DNA of 64,000 nucleotides from Rhizomonospora bruguierae (GTDB taxonomy: Bacteria > Actinomycetota > Actinomycetes > Mycobacteriales > Micromonosporaceae), in the NCBI RefSeq assembly GCF_018397995.1, contig NZ_BBQH01000036.1, positions 1 through 64,000 on the forward strand, given 5' to 3'. Under the pieces are notes generated by a model, which was not told the DNA's origin, made no database searches, and was given only the letters and a program-made list of their open reading frames with translations. Within the stretch, counting starts at the first letter, position 1, and each line of letters begins with the position of its first letter. The position numbers and the translations under genes were made by a program. This document shows positions 50,468-57,549 of this stretch, in pieces.

Positions 50468-51126
50468 GCGCGCGTCTCCTTTCTGCCCAGGCGTGGTGAA
50501 TTGATCACCCGGGTGATGGCATCGTCGACGGTCACCGCGCGTGCGATCATGCCCTCGATGATCGTGAATGCAGCATCGTCGAGGACCGGCCAGAAGGATG
50601 CCGTCGCCTCACGGGGTACGTAGACGCGGTAACCGTGCGCGTGTGCGTCGAACACCGTGTGCAGGAGACATCCATTGGAGGCGAGGCCGCAGATGACGAG
50701 CGTGGTCACCGAGAGTCGTCGCAGATATGTGTCCAGCCGTGTGCCGTGGAAGGCCGAGTAGGCATGCTTCAGCAGCACTGTCGAGCGGGACGGCACGGGT
50801 ATGCCCTCGAAGAGTTGCGCGCCCCACGTACCCTCGATGAGCCGATCGGGCAACGCTGACAGTGCTGGGGGCTCGACGCCTCCGGTCGCCATGGACAGGG
50901 CTCGCCCGGCGGCGTCCTGCGGATACTCAAGCCGGGTGAGGACCACAGGAACTCCACTGTCCTCCGCGGCCCCGATCAGTCGTACGACGTTTGGAAGCAT
51001 CCTACGTACGGCATCGAGTGGGTACCCCGCCCGAGCGTAAGCGCCTTCGGTGTCGCAGAAGTCGTTCTGGAGGTCGACGACCACCAACGCGCTGTGCGCA
51101 CCCTCGATCCCCCATTGCTCCGTCAT
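50464..51126 (-). CDS. isochorismatase-family cysteine hydrolase
   Basis: A 220-residue isochorismatase-fold hydrolase: catalytic Asp in VVVDLQNDFC, Lys in LLKHAYSAF and Cys in ICGLASNGCLLHT, the Asp-Lys-Cys triad of N-carbamoyl, ureido and maleamate amidohydrolases. It follows the cyclic amidohydrolase gene in the same operon and could cleave the ring-opened amide or ureide. ATG overlaps the preceding stop (ATGA). Confidence 0.9.
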   Translation of the reverse strand: MTEQWGIEGAHSALVVVDLQNDFCDTEGAYARAGYPLDAVRRMLPNVVRLIGAAEDSGVPVVLTRLEYPQDAAGRALSMATGGVEPPALSALPDRLIEGTWGAQLFEGIPVPSRSTVLLKHAYSAFHGTRLDTYLRRLSVTTLVICGLASNGCLLHTVFDAHAHGYRVYVPREATASFWPVLDDAAFTIIEGMIARAVTVDDAITRVINSPRLGRKETRA

Positions 51127-51464
51127 GATCCTGCCGCGCCCCTGTCGATGGCCGCCAAGCGATAGACCGCGGGACACGAGTCGACGTGACCGGTGAAGCG
51201 GTCGAATCCTCGCACCGCCCTGAACCGCTCCGTGGTCAGCGCATCGTGCGACTCGAACGCGTACTGCGCCAGGTACGGCCTGCCCGCGCAGGGGAAAACC
51301 GGGTGTGACGGAAGGCGGTGATAGCGCGCACCGCCGGTGAACCCGGGCAGCGCGACGATGGCGGGTAGATGCTCGCGCGTGTACCACTCGTCGAACTCGG
51401 CCGCCACCTCAACAGGCACGGAGGTCTGGACGCTGAGTAGATAGGAGCTTCCGGCGGGGAACAT
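51123..51464 (-). CDS. small dimeric alpha/beta-barrel protein (EthD/DUF4286-like)
   Basis: A 113-residue protein resembling the EthD/DUF4286 ferredoxin-like barrels: QTSVPVEVAAEFDEWYTREHLP then PGFTGGARYHRL and YLAQYAFES. Such barrels bind or process small reactive intermediates. One base after the permease stop and four-base overlap with the hydrolase. Function unknown. Confidence 0.7.
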   Translation of the reverse strand: MFPAGSSYLLSVQTSVPVEVAAEFDEWYTREHLPAIVALPGFTGGARYHRLPSHPVFPCAGRPYLAQYAFESHDALTTERFRAVRGFDRFTGHVDSCPAVYRLAAIDRGAAGS

Positions 51465-51465
51465 G

Positions 51466-52305
51466 TCACACTCCTTCCGACGCGATCAGCATGTGGCGCG
51501 GCACGACCAGCCGTTCGACGAGCACGACGGCACCGAATAGGACCATGCCCATGACAGTGAGATAGAAGATGTTGGCGAACGCGGCCGCTGTCTGAATCTG
51601 GCCGGACTGCACCATCAACAGGTAACCGAGCCCCGAACTGCTGCCGGCAAACTCACCAATGACCGCGCCGATCACCGCGAGCGTGGAGGCGACCTTTATC
51701 CCGCTGAAGATCATCGGTAGCGCACCGGGGATCTGCAGCTTCCAGAATGTCTGTCTACTGGAGGCACCCAGGATGCGAAACAAATTGAGTCCGTCTCTCG
51801 TAGTCCGATTCAGCCCCACCACGGTGTCCAGGACCACAGGGAAGAAGGCAATGAGGGTTGTCAGCGCTATCTTCGATGAGGCACCGAACCCGAACCAGAT
51901 GATAACCAGCGGCGCGATCGCCACCTTCGGGGTCACTTGGCTGGCGACCAGGATCGGATAAATCGTGGTGCTGAAAACACGCGAGAGCGCAATGGCTGTG
52001 CCTAGCGCGAGCCCGAGCACACAAGCCAGGAGGAAGCCCACCACGGACTCCACGAACGTGACCCATGACGCCTCCAGATACAGGGGCGCGTTCGCGATGG
52101 CCTCCTTGAGAATCCGGGTGGGCGTGGGAAGGACGATCTCTCGTATATCGGCGATCCGTACGACCGCTTCCCACAGCAGCAGCACACCGAGAACCGCGGC
52201 AACGGGTGGAAGGTAGGTGTACCGACGTGGCGCCCGTTGGCCCGGCGCACCCCTTCGCGTCTGAGGCAGCGCGCTGGACGGCGCCAAGGTTTCGATCTTG
52301 GTCAT
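51466..52305 (-). CDS. ABC transporter permease
   Basis: A 279-residue NitT/TauT-type permease: N-terminal basic/Pro-rich head, six membrane segments between residue 35 and 270, EAA loop near RTTRDGLNLFRILGASSRQT. Its ATG (52305) overlaps the ATPase stop (ATGA), so I reject the ATG at 52323. It forms the channel of the second importer. Confidence 0.9.
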   Translation of the reverse strand: MTKIETLAPSSALPQTRRGAPGQRAPRRYTYLPPVAAVLGVLLLWEAVVRIADIREIVLPTPTRILKEAIANAPLYLEASWVTFVESVVGFLLACVLGLALGTAIALSRVFSTTIYPILVASQVTPKVAIAPLVIIWFGFGASSKIALTTLIAFFPVVLDTVVGLNRTTRDGLNLFRILGASSRQTFWKLQIPGALPMIFSGIKVASTLAVIGAVIGEFAGSSSGLGYLLMVQSGQIQTAAAFANIFYLTVMGMVLFGAVVLVERLVVPRHMLIASEGV

Positions 52306-53105
52306 GGGTTGGCGCCTTCCCACTCGGATGCGAACAGCTCCCTGTGCAATGCCGAGACATAGGCGAGGAACTCCTCCGTCTCGAACACCTGAGGAACACG
52401 GGGACGCGGCAGTTGAATGGTTGTGATGCTGGAGACACGGCCCGGCGCCGGGGACATGAGCACGACGCGGTCGGCGAGGAAGACCGCCTCCCGGATGTCG
52501 TGCGTTACGAACAGCACCGTGATCCGGTTCTTCATCCAGACGTCTTGGAGGAGGATCTGGTGCCGCTCCCGACTCAGTGCGTCGAGCGCCCCAAATGGCT
52601 CATCCATGAGCATCATCGTTGCGTCCAGCAACAGCGCACGGCACAGAGCGGCACGCTGCCGCATGCCCCCCGAAAGCTGATAGGGATAGTGGCTGCCGTA
52701 CCTCTCCAACCCCACCTGGGTGAGCAGCGCCTCCGCCCGTTGCCTGGTCTCGCCAGTCACTCGTCCCTTAATCTCGGCGGGCAGAAGGACATTGTCAATG
52801 ACCTTCCGCCACTCCAGCAGGTTATCGCGCTGAAAACAGAATCCGACGTCCGGCCGGGGGCCGACCACAAGATCGTCTCCGACGTGGATGCTGCCGGCTG
52901 TCGCGGGCTCCAGTCCCGACACCAGCTTGAGAAGTGTGCTCTTTCCGCAGCCCGACGGGCCGAGCAGGGCCACGAACTCGTTGGGCTCGACGTCGAGTCC
53001 AACTCCCTCCAGTGCGAACGTCTCACCAGCGCGCGTGTGGTACGACTTCGCCACGTTTGCCAGATGGATCGAAGCCCCCTCGCCGACCCCGGCGTGCTCA
53101 GCCAT
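52302..53105 (-). CDS. ABC transporter ATPase
   Basis: A 267-residue ATPase: Walker A GPSGCGKSTL, Q-loop CFQRDNLLEWRKV, signature LSGGMRQRAALCRALL, Walker B MMLMDEPFGALD, H-loop VTHDIREAV. ATG 53105 overlaps the amidohydrolase stop by eight bases. SsuB/TauB group. Works with the permease at 51466 and the lipoprotein at 54661. Confidence 0.92.
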   Translation of the reverse strand: MAEHAGVGEGASIHLANVAKSYHTRAGETFALEGVGLDVEPNEFVALLGPSGCGKSTLLKLVSGLEPATAGSIHVGDDLVVGPRPDVGFCFQRDNLLEWRKVIDNVLLPAEIKGRVTGETRQRAEALLTQVGLERYGSHYPYQLSGGMRQRAALCRALLLDATMMLMDEPFGALDALSRERHQILLQDVWMKNRITVLFVTHDIREAVFLADRVVLMSPAPGRVSSITTIQLPRPRVPQVFETEEFLAYVSALHRELFASEWEGANP

Positions 53106-54516
53106 CGAGCTTCCCCGTCGCAGCCCGCTCGGCGGAAAGCGCCGGGCCGTTGACGTACTTGCCCCACCCCTTGCTCTGGACGACTTCGCCGTCGCGATAC
53201 ACGGTCCGTCCGCGCACGATCGTCTCGTCGACGCGATAGTCGACGGCGCGATCATGGAAGACCGTCCACGCCGCCTTGGACTTCATTGCCGTCTCGTCAA
53301 TACGCGTGTCCGTCTCGGAGATCAATGCGATATCAGCGTCTGCACCCGGTAGGAGGGAACCCTTCCTCGGCCATACTCCGTAGCGCCGGGCAACCCCCTC
53401 GGTCAGGCGGGTTACCGCGAGCTCGATCCCGCCGGTTAGCCTGCGCGACTCGGTCAGCAGCAGGGGGACCATGTGCTCCACTCCTGCGATGCCCCCCACC
53501 TCGGGCTTTTCCGCGCCATTCCAGCCTCGGGACACATCGACTTTCGAGTACGACGCATGATCGGAGGCGAAGGTGACGATTTCGGATTCGCCGGCGGCTT
53601 CCCACAAGGACTTGCGGTCCGTCTCGGTCCGGATCGCGGGAGACAGCAGGCCGAGTCTGCCCAGTCGACGCACCTCCTCGTCGACGAGCATGAGGTTGGG
53701 CAACGACGCCTCTCCGGTGATGTCGATTCCTTCCGCCTGTGCGCTGCGGATGAGGGCGATCGCGCGCTCGGATGTGACGTGGACGATGTGCGCCGCCGCT
53801 CCCGTGTAGCGAAGGACGTGGATGATCCGTGAGAGCGGATCCAACTCGGAGAGTTCGTCCTTCGAGGCGAGGTGGACGTTCACGACCTCCTGCTCTGGGA
53901 GATCGGCATGGAAGTCGAAGTCCGCTGCGAGCTCGTCGACGATCTCGTGGTTTTCTGCATGGATCGACCAGATGATTCCGGCGCCTTTCACCTTACGCGC
54001 GATGCGGATGAGGTCGAGCTCGTCGGCGGCGAGGCAACCGTCGAAGTTCGTCTCCCGCCCGGGGAATGCGGGCCGCGTGAAGGTTTTGAAGGCGATTGCA
54101 CCCGCGGCGGCGATCTCCTCGGCCGACTCGTAGTTCGATCCGCCGATACCGGCGATGAGCGAGAAGTCGCAGATCGCCTCAGACGAGAGGATGTTCCGTC
54201 TGCGGACAAGCCGTTCCACAGTGCTGGTGCCGACATCGGCCAGCGGCATCTCGAAGACCGTGGTGACCCCACCGCTGACCGCTGCCGATGTGCCGGAGAC
54301 AAAGTCCTCCTTTTCGGGATGGGCGGGGGCGCGGAAATGCACATGGGCGTCGATCGCGCCGGGCAGCACATACCGTCCCCGCGCGTCGACGGTCTTTTGG
54401 GCTTCGAGCGGGTCGCGAGACAGAACGGCTATGCGTCCATCCGATATTCCGATGTGCAAGGGCAGGAAGCGGCCGGAGATGAATACACGTCCTCCGTTGA
54501 TCGCCTTGTCAAGCAC
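53098..54516 (-). CDS. cyclic amidohydrolase (dihydropyrimidinase/allantoinase-type)
   Basis: A 472-residue binuclear amidohydrolase. Metal ligands: HxH in IDAHVHFRAP, carboxylated Lys in AFKTFTRP, His in HAENHEI, His in HIVHVTSER and Asp in FASDHASY. Family members (hydantoinase, allantoinase, dihydropyrimidinase) open cyclic amides and ureides. GTG 54516 is the start. It leads the catabolic part of the operon, so the substrate imported by the neighbouring ABC transporter probably contains a cyclic amide or imide. Confidence 0.9.
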   Translation of the reverse strand: MLDKAINGGRVFISGRFLPLHIGISDGRIAVLSRDPLEAQKTVDARGRYVLPGAIDAHVHFRAPAHPEKEDFVSGTSAAVSGGVTTVFEMPLADVGTSTVERLVRRRNILSSEAICDFSLIAGIGGSNYESAEEIAAAGAIAFKTFTRPAFPGRETNFDGCLAADELDLIRIARKVKGAGIIWSIHAENHEIVDELAADFDFHADLPEQEVVNVHLASKDELSELDPLSRIIHVLRYTGAAAHIVHVTSERAIALIRSAQAEGIDITGEASLPNLMLVDEEVRRLGRLGLLSPAIRTETDRKSLWEAAGESEIVTFASDHASYSKVDVSRGWNGAEKPEVGGIAGVEHMVPLLLTESRRLTGGIELAVTRLTEGVARRYGVWPRKGSLLPGADADIALISETDTRIDETAMKSKAAWTVFHDRAVDYRVDETIVRGRTVYRDGEVVQSKGWGKYVNGPALSAERAATGKLDG

Positions 54517-54660
54517 AGCATCCGTCCTTTCAAGCAGTCGTGGCGGCGACGCCGCAGATAATTGGGTTGCGAGCGGCAGGCGTCTATGGCGGCGACTATG
54601 GACTTCCTGGCGCTCACTGGTCCCGCGGACTCGGGTGTGCCGTCGCAGGGCGGCCGGAGG

Positions 54661-55704
54661 TCAACTGAGGAATTCGTTGGTCGCGAGGTCCGCGACGTTC
54701 GGTGCATTGGTCAGGTTCGCGTACTTGGAGAGGACAGCGATCATTTCCTCCCACGCCTCGGGCGAGACATGTCCGACGGCGACCCCGTCCTCGTAAACCA
54801 TGAGGTCCTTCATCGCCGGCGTCCCCGCCTTCAGGATGAGGTCGACAGAGGGCGGCGACGTGACCTTCTCCTGCATCACCTCGGCGGCAGTGCGCAGAGT
54901 GCTCTCGGGATCTTTGACGAAGTCCGTGAGGGCACGTTGCACCGCACCCACAAAGCGTTTCGTGACCTCGGGGTTCTTGTTCACGTAGTCCGAGCGTGCG
55001 ACCAGCGAGTACCCGATCATCGGAAGATAGTCAGACAAGACGAGCCGACCCAGCTCGCCAACGCTTTCAGTGAGCGTCACATTCGGAACCTCGCCATAAC
55101 CGAGACTTGTGATGTCGAGCCGGCCGTTCGCGAACAAACTGATCCGACCCCCGATGTCGGTTGTCACGATCTTCACAGTCGATGCGTCGAAGCCTGCTGC
55201 CGCGCCTAATGCGGGCAATAGTGGAACCATGAAGTTCTCTGCGGTGGTCCCAAGGGTCTTGCCCTCGAAATCCTTCGGCTTCTGGATGTTACCGTCGGCT
55301 CGATAGATCCAGGCGTTCAGGTCCTTGGGGAGTGTGACGGCGACGCTGATCAGGCGAAGTGCAGGATCCTTCGCGGTCGCCTGTACGAGTGCGACCGCGG
55401 ACATCGTGCCGAAGTCGGCGCGACCGGCGGATACCATCTGCGCAACCCCGCTGGAACCCTTCCCGAACTCTAACTCGACGTCCAGGCACGCGTCCGCGAA
55501 GTACCCGCGCTCCTTCGCCACCCAGAAGTAGTGGTCCTGAGGAGGAGTACCGTCCCAGTTGCTCTGAAACTTGACCTTGTCGATCCGATCGCAACCTGTC
55601 GTTTGTGGATCGTCAGATGCGGAGCATCCGGCAAGCCCCGCGACGAGGACTGCGACCACTGCGACCACCGGGCCGCGGCGTAGTCGCGTTCTGTGTGTGC
55701 CCAT
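54661..55704 (-). CDS. ABC transporter substrate-binding lipoprotein
   Basis: A 347-residue exported lipoprotein with lipobox LAGC (Cys27) after a basic head MGTHRTRLRRG. The mature part is of the NitT/TauT (NMT1/THI5-like) type: QSNWDGTPPQDHYFWVAKERGYF, QMVSAGRADFGTMSA. ATG 55704 has AGGAGG eight bases upstream. First gene of the operon, driven by the TTGACA/TAGCCT promoter; 144 bases before the amidohydrolase. Confidence 0.9.
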   Translation of the reverse strand: MGTHRTRLRRGPVVAVVAVLVAGLAGCSASDDPQTTGCDRIDKVKFQSNWDGTPPQDHYFWVAKERGYFADACLDVELEFGKGSSGVAQMVSAGRADFGTMSAVALVQATAKDPALRLISVAVTLPKDLNAWIYRADGNIQKPKDFEGKTLGTTAENFMVPLLPALGAAAGFDASTVKIVTTDIGGRISLFANGRLDITSLGYGEVPNVTLTESVGELGRLVLSDYLPMIGYSLVARSDYVNKNPEVTKRFVGAVQRALTDFVKDPESTLRTAAEVMQEKVTSPPSVDLILKAGTPAMKDLMVYEDGVAVGHVSPEAWEEMIAVLSKYANLTNAPNVADLATNEFLS

Positions 55705-55779
55705 CTGCAGAACCTCCTGGTTGGGCGTTGGAACCATGTGCCATGAGTGCTGGTCAACCGCGCCCCCGTCGTGTCGGCC

Positions 55780-55808
55780 AGGCTAGGCAACCGGCACGGC
55801 ACTGTCAA
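55780..55808 (-). promoter_or_regulatory. promoter of the 13-gene catabolic operon
   Basis: On the minus strand TTGACA (55803-55808), exactly 17 bases, then TAGCCT (55780-55785), near-consensus for the principal actinobacterial sigma factor. It lies 76 bases before the binding-protein ATG. Confidence 0.75.
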
Positions 55809-55814
55809 CGGATC

Positions 55815-55827
55815 TGATAAAATATCA
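55815..55827. promoter_or_regulatory. palindrome TGATAAAATATCA, candidate operator
   Basis: TGATA-AAA-TATCA is a perfect dyad lying six bases upstream of the -35 box of the operon promoter. This is a site for a dimeric regulator, most likely the divergent FCD protein at 56598. Its AT-richness stands out from its surroundings. Confidence 0.5.
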
Positions 55828-55860
55828 AGACGCCCTCGTGGGTCGCGCCGGCCGCCGGCA

Positions 55861-55880
55861 GGGGAGCCGATCGGCTCCCC
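55861..55880. terminator. perfect 20-base palindrome next to the transposase remnant
   Basis: GGGGAGCC-GATC-GGCTCCCC forms an 8-bp stem with a four-base loop. It lies 15 bases after the transposase-fragment stop on the minus strand, so it may be its terminator or part of an old element end. Confidence 0.45.
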
Positions 55881-55895
55881 GCTAGGTTGTGCGAG

Positions 55896-56120
55896 TTACC
55901 GGAGAGTGATGGTTCGGAGCGGCAGCTTCACAGCGAGTAGATAGGTGGTGATGATCATGTAGTGGTATCCGCAGGCGCGGCCTTTGGCGGACTGGATGAG
56001 CGAGTCCGTTCCTTCGACGAAGCCGGTGGCGAGGTGTCTGCGGTCCTGGGCGAGGATGCCGTTTCGGTGAGGTTTGACCACGGCGACGAAGCCCTTGAGG
56101 GGTTGCGGCGGCTACACATC
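55896..56120 (-). pseudogene. ISL3-family transposase, C-terminal remnant
   Basis: A minus-strand frame ending at a TAA (55896-55898) reads LKGFVAVVKPHRNGILAQ, then ATGFVEGTDSLIQSAKGRA and YHYMIITTYLLAVKLPL. This matches the C-terminal end of ISL3 transposases (the pattern LEGxNSLIQAAKxKARGYR followed by a YLxAGKL stretch). A TAG stop interrupts it upstream and the catalytic core is gone, so it is a decayed fragment. It sits just upstream of the low-GC operon. Confidence 0.65.
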
Positions 56121-56597
56121 GTCCGGCGCTCCAACCGGTCAGGTACACCTCGGCTTGGTCGGCGGGCTGGCAGCAGGTGCCCTGGAGGTCCTCGCGTGCG
56201 GCTGCGAAGTGATCAGTAGCGCCTCGGACAACAGGATGAACCCGACCCGGGCTGCTCCCAGCTCACCGCCACCTGTCGCGCGTTAGGCCGGGACGGCGCA
56301 CTCGAGGGCTGCCTGGCGTGCAGATAGGCGTGGCACTGACATGAGGCCACATCCTGGCCTGCATATCGTGCACCGGGTCGCCCCGCCACCAGTCCCAACG
56401 CCGTGCTGAACCGGTTCAGCTCGACCTTTCCCGCCCTCCGAGGCTGATCACTGAGAGTGAGTTCACTGTAGAATCAGGCGGCCCGTCGAGGGAGCCATCC
56501 AAGCGCCAAACCGACTCAAATCAGGGGGAATTAGCCGATCACGTAAATTTCGAAGAATCCCGGATGGTTGAATCTGCACAACGAGTTGAGGAACTCC

Positions 56598-57305
56598 ATG
56601 AATGTCCCTGATCGTGCCCTCCCTGGCACGAACCGCGCGCGCTCCAACCTAAAGGACGAGGTCGCCCAGTACGTTCGCGACCTAATCCTCTCAGGTGCAC
56701 TCGTTCCTGGTAGGCGTCTCGACCAGGACGACATCGCCGCCCGCCTCGGCACCAGCCGGCTTCCTGTCCGTGAAGCGCTGATCACCCTCGAGGCCGAAGG
56801 GCTCGTCGACAACCTGCCTCGCCGCGGCTCGTTCGTCGCCCCATTGGAGACGCAGGACATCGAAGACCACTACGAGATGTACGGGCTGCTCAGCGGCATC
56901 GCCGCAGAGCGTGCAGCTGACTCGGCCTCGCCCGATCTTGTCGCGCAACTGCAGGACGTCTGCGTGCAGATGTGGTCCACGGACGACCCGGCCGAACACG
57001 ACCGGCTCAATTACGTGTTTCATCTTCTCATCAACCGCTCAGGCAGCTCTGGACGGTTGCGTGCGGTCCTGCGAACCCTCTCGGCGAGCATGCCTACGCA
57101 CTTCTTCGCACACAGCAGTGAACAGGATTGGAAGGTGCGCGCCCTCGATGAGCACGATGCGATCGTCGCCGCCATCGCGAAGAAGGATGGAAGGTCCGCG
57201 CGCGAGCTGATGACGATCCACTTTAGGAACACGGGTGAACAGGCGGTACGGATGTTGCGCGCGTCTGGCTTCTGGGCCACCGATGATCCCGCCACTGATG
57301 GATGA
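56598..57305 (+). CDS. GntR-family (FCD) transcriptional regulator
   Basis: A 235-residue FadR-type regulator: HTH RLDQDDIAARLGTSRLPVRE and LEAEGLVDNLPRRGSFV, then an FCD domain with HYEMYGLLSGIAAERAA and DEHDAIVAAIAKKD. ATG 56598 has GAGGA five bases upstream; a TTG at 56568 would add ten residues without a better site. Divergent from the 13-gene operon across 890 bases, it is its likely regulator and may bind the palindrome at 55815. Confidence 0.85.
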   Translation: MNVPDRALPGTNRARSNLKDEVAQYVRDLILSGALVPGRRLDQDDIAARLGTSRLPVREALITLEAEGLVDNLPRRGSFVAPLETQDIEDHYEMYGLLSGIAAERAADSASPDLVAQLQDVCVQMWSTDDPAEHDRLNYVFHLLINRSGSSGRLRAVLRTLSASMPTHFFAHSSEQDWKVRALDEHDAIVAAIAKKDGRSARELMTIHFRNTGEQAVRMLRASGFWATDDPATDG

Positions 57306-57549
57306 CCTAGTCATTGCCCGCCACTCTGAGCTTTGTTTACTGAACTTCAGGCGTCGGAGTCTGGGTCTTAAGTGGGGGTCACGGTGGTGACAGTCCGGTA
57401 GCGGCGACGAACCCGTCGACGTCGTCCCTTATCTTAGGATCTTCCTCATTCCCGCCGGCCGTCCCCGGGCGTGCCGCGGCCACCCCGACGAAAAGCGTCG
57501 ACCGGCTCGCCTCCGTCGTTGTGGAGCCCGTGTGCGGCCGGGCGCCCGG

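Noticed and set aside
57306-57549. Immunity gene downstream of the WHH protein
   Set aside because: No frame with normal codon bias or ribosome binding site lies between the toxin stop and the FCD regulator.
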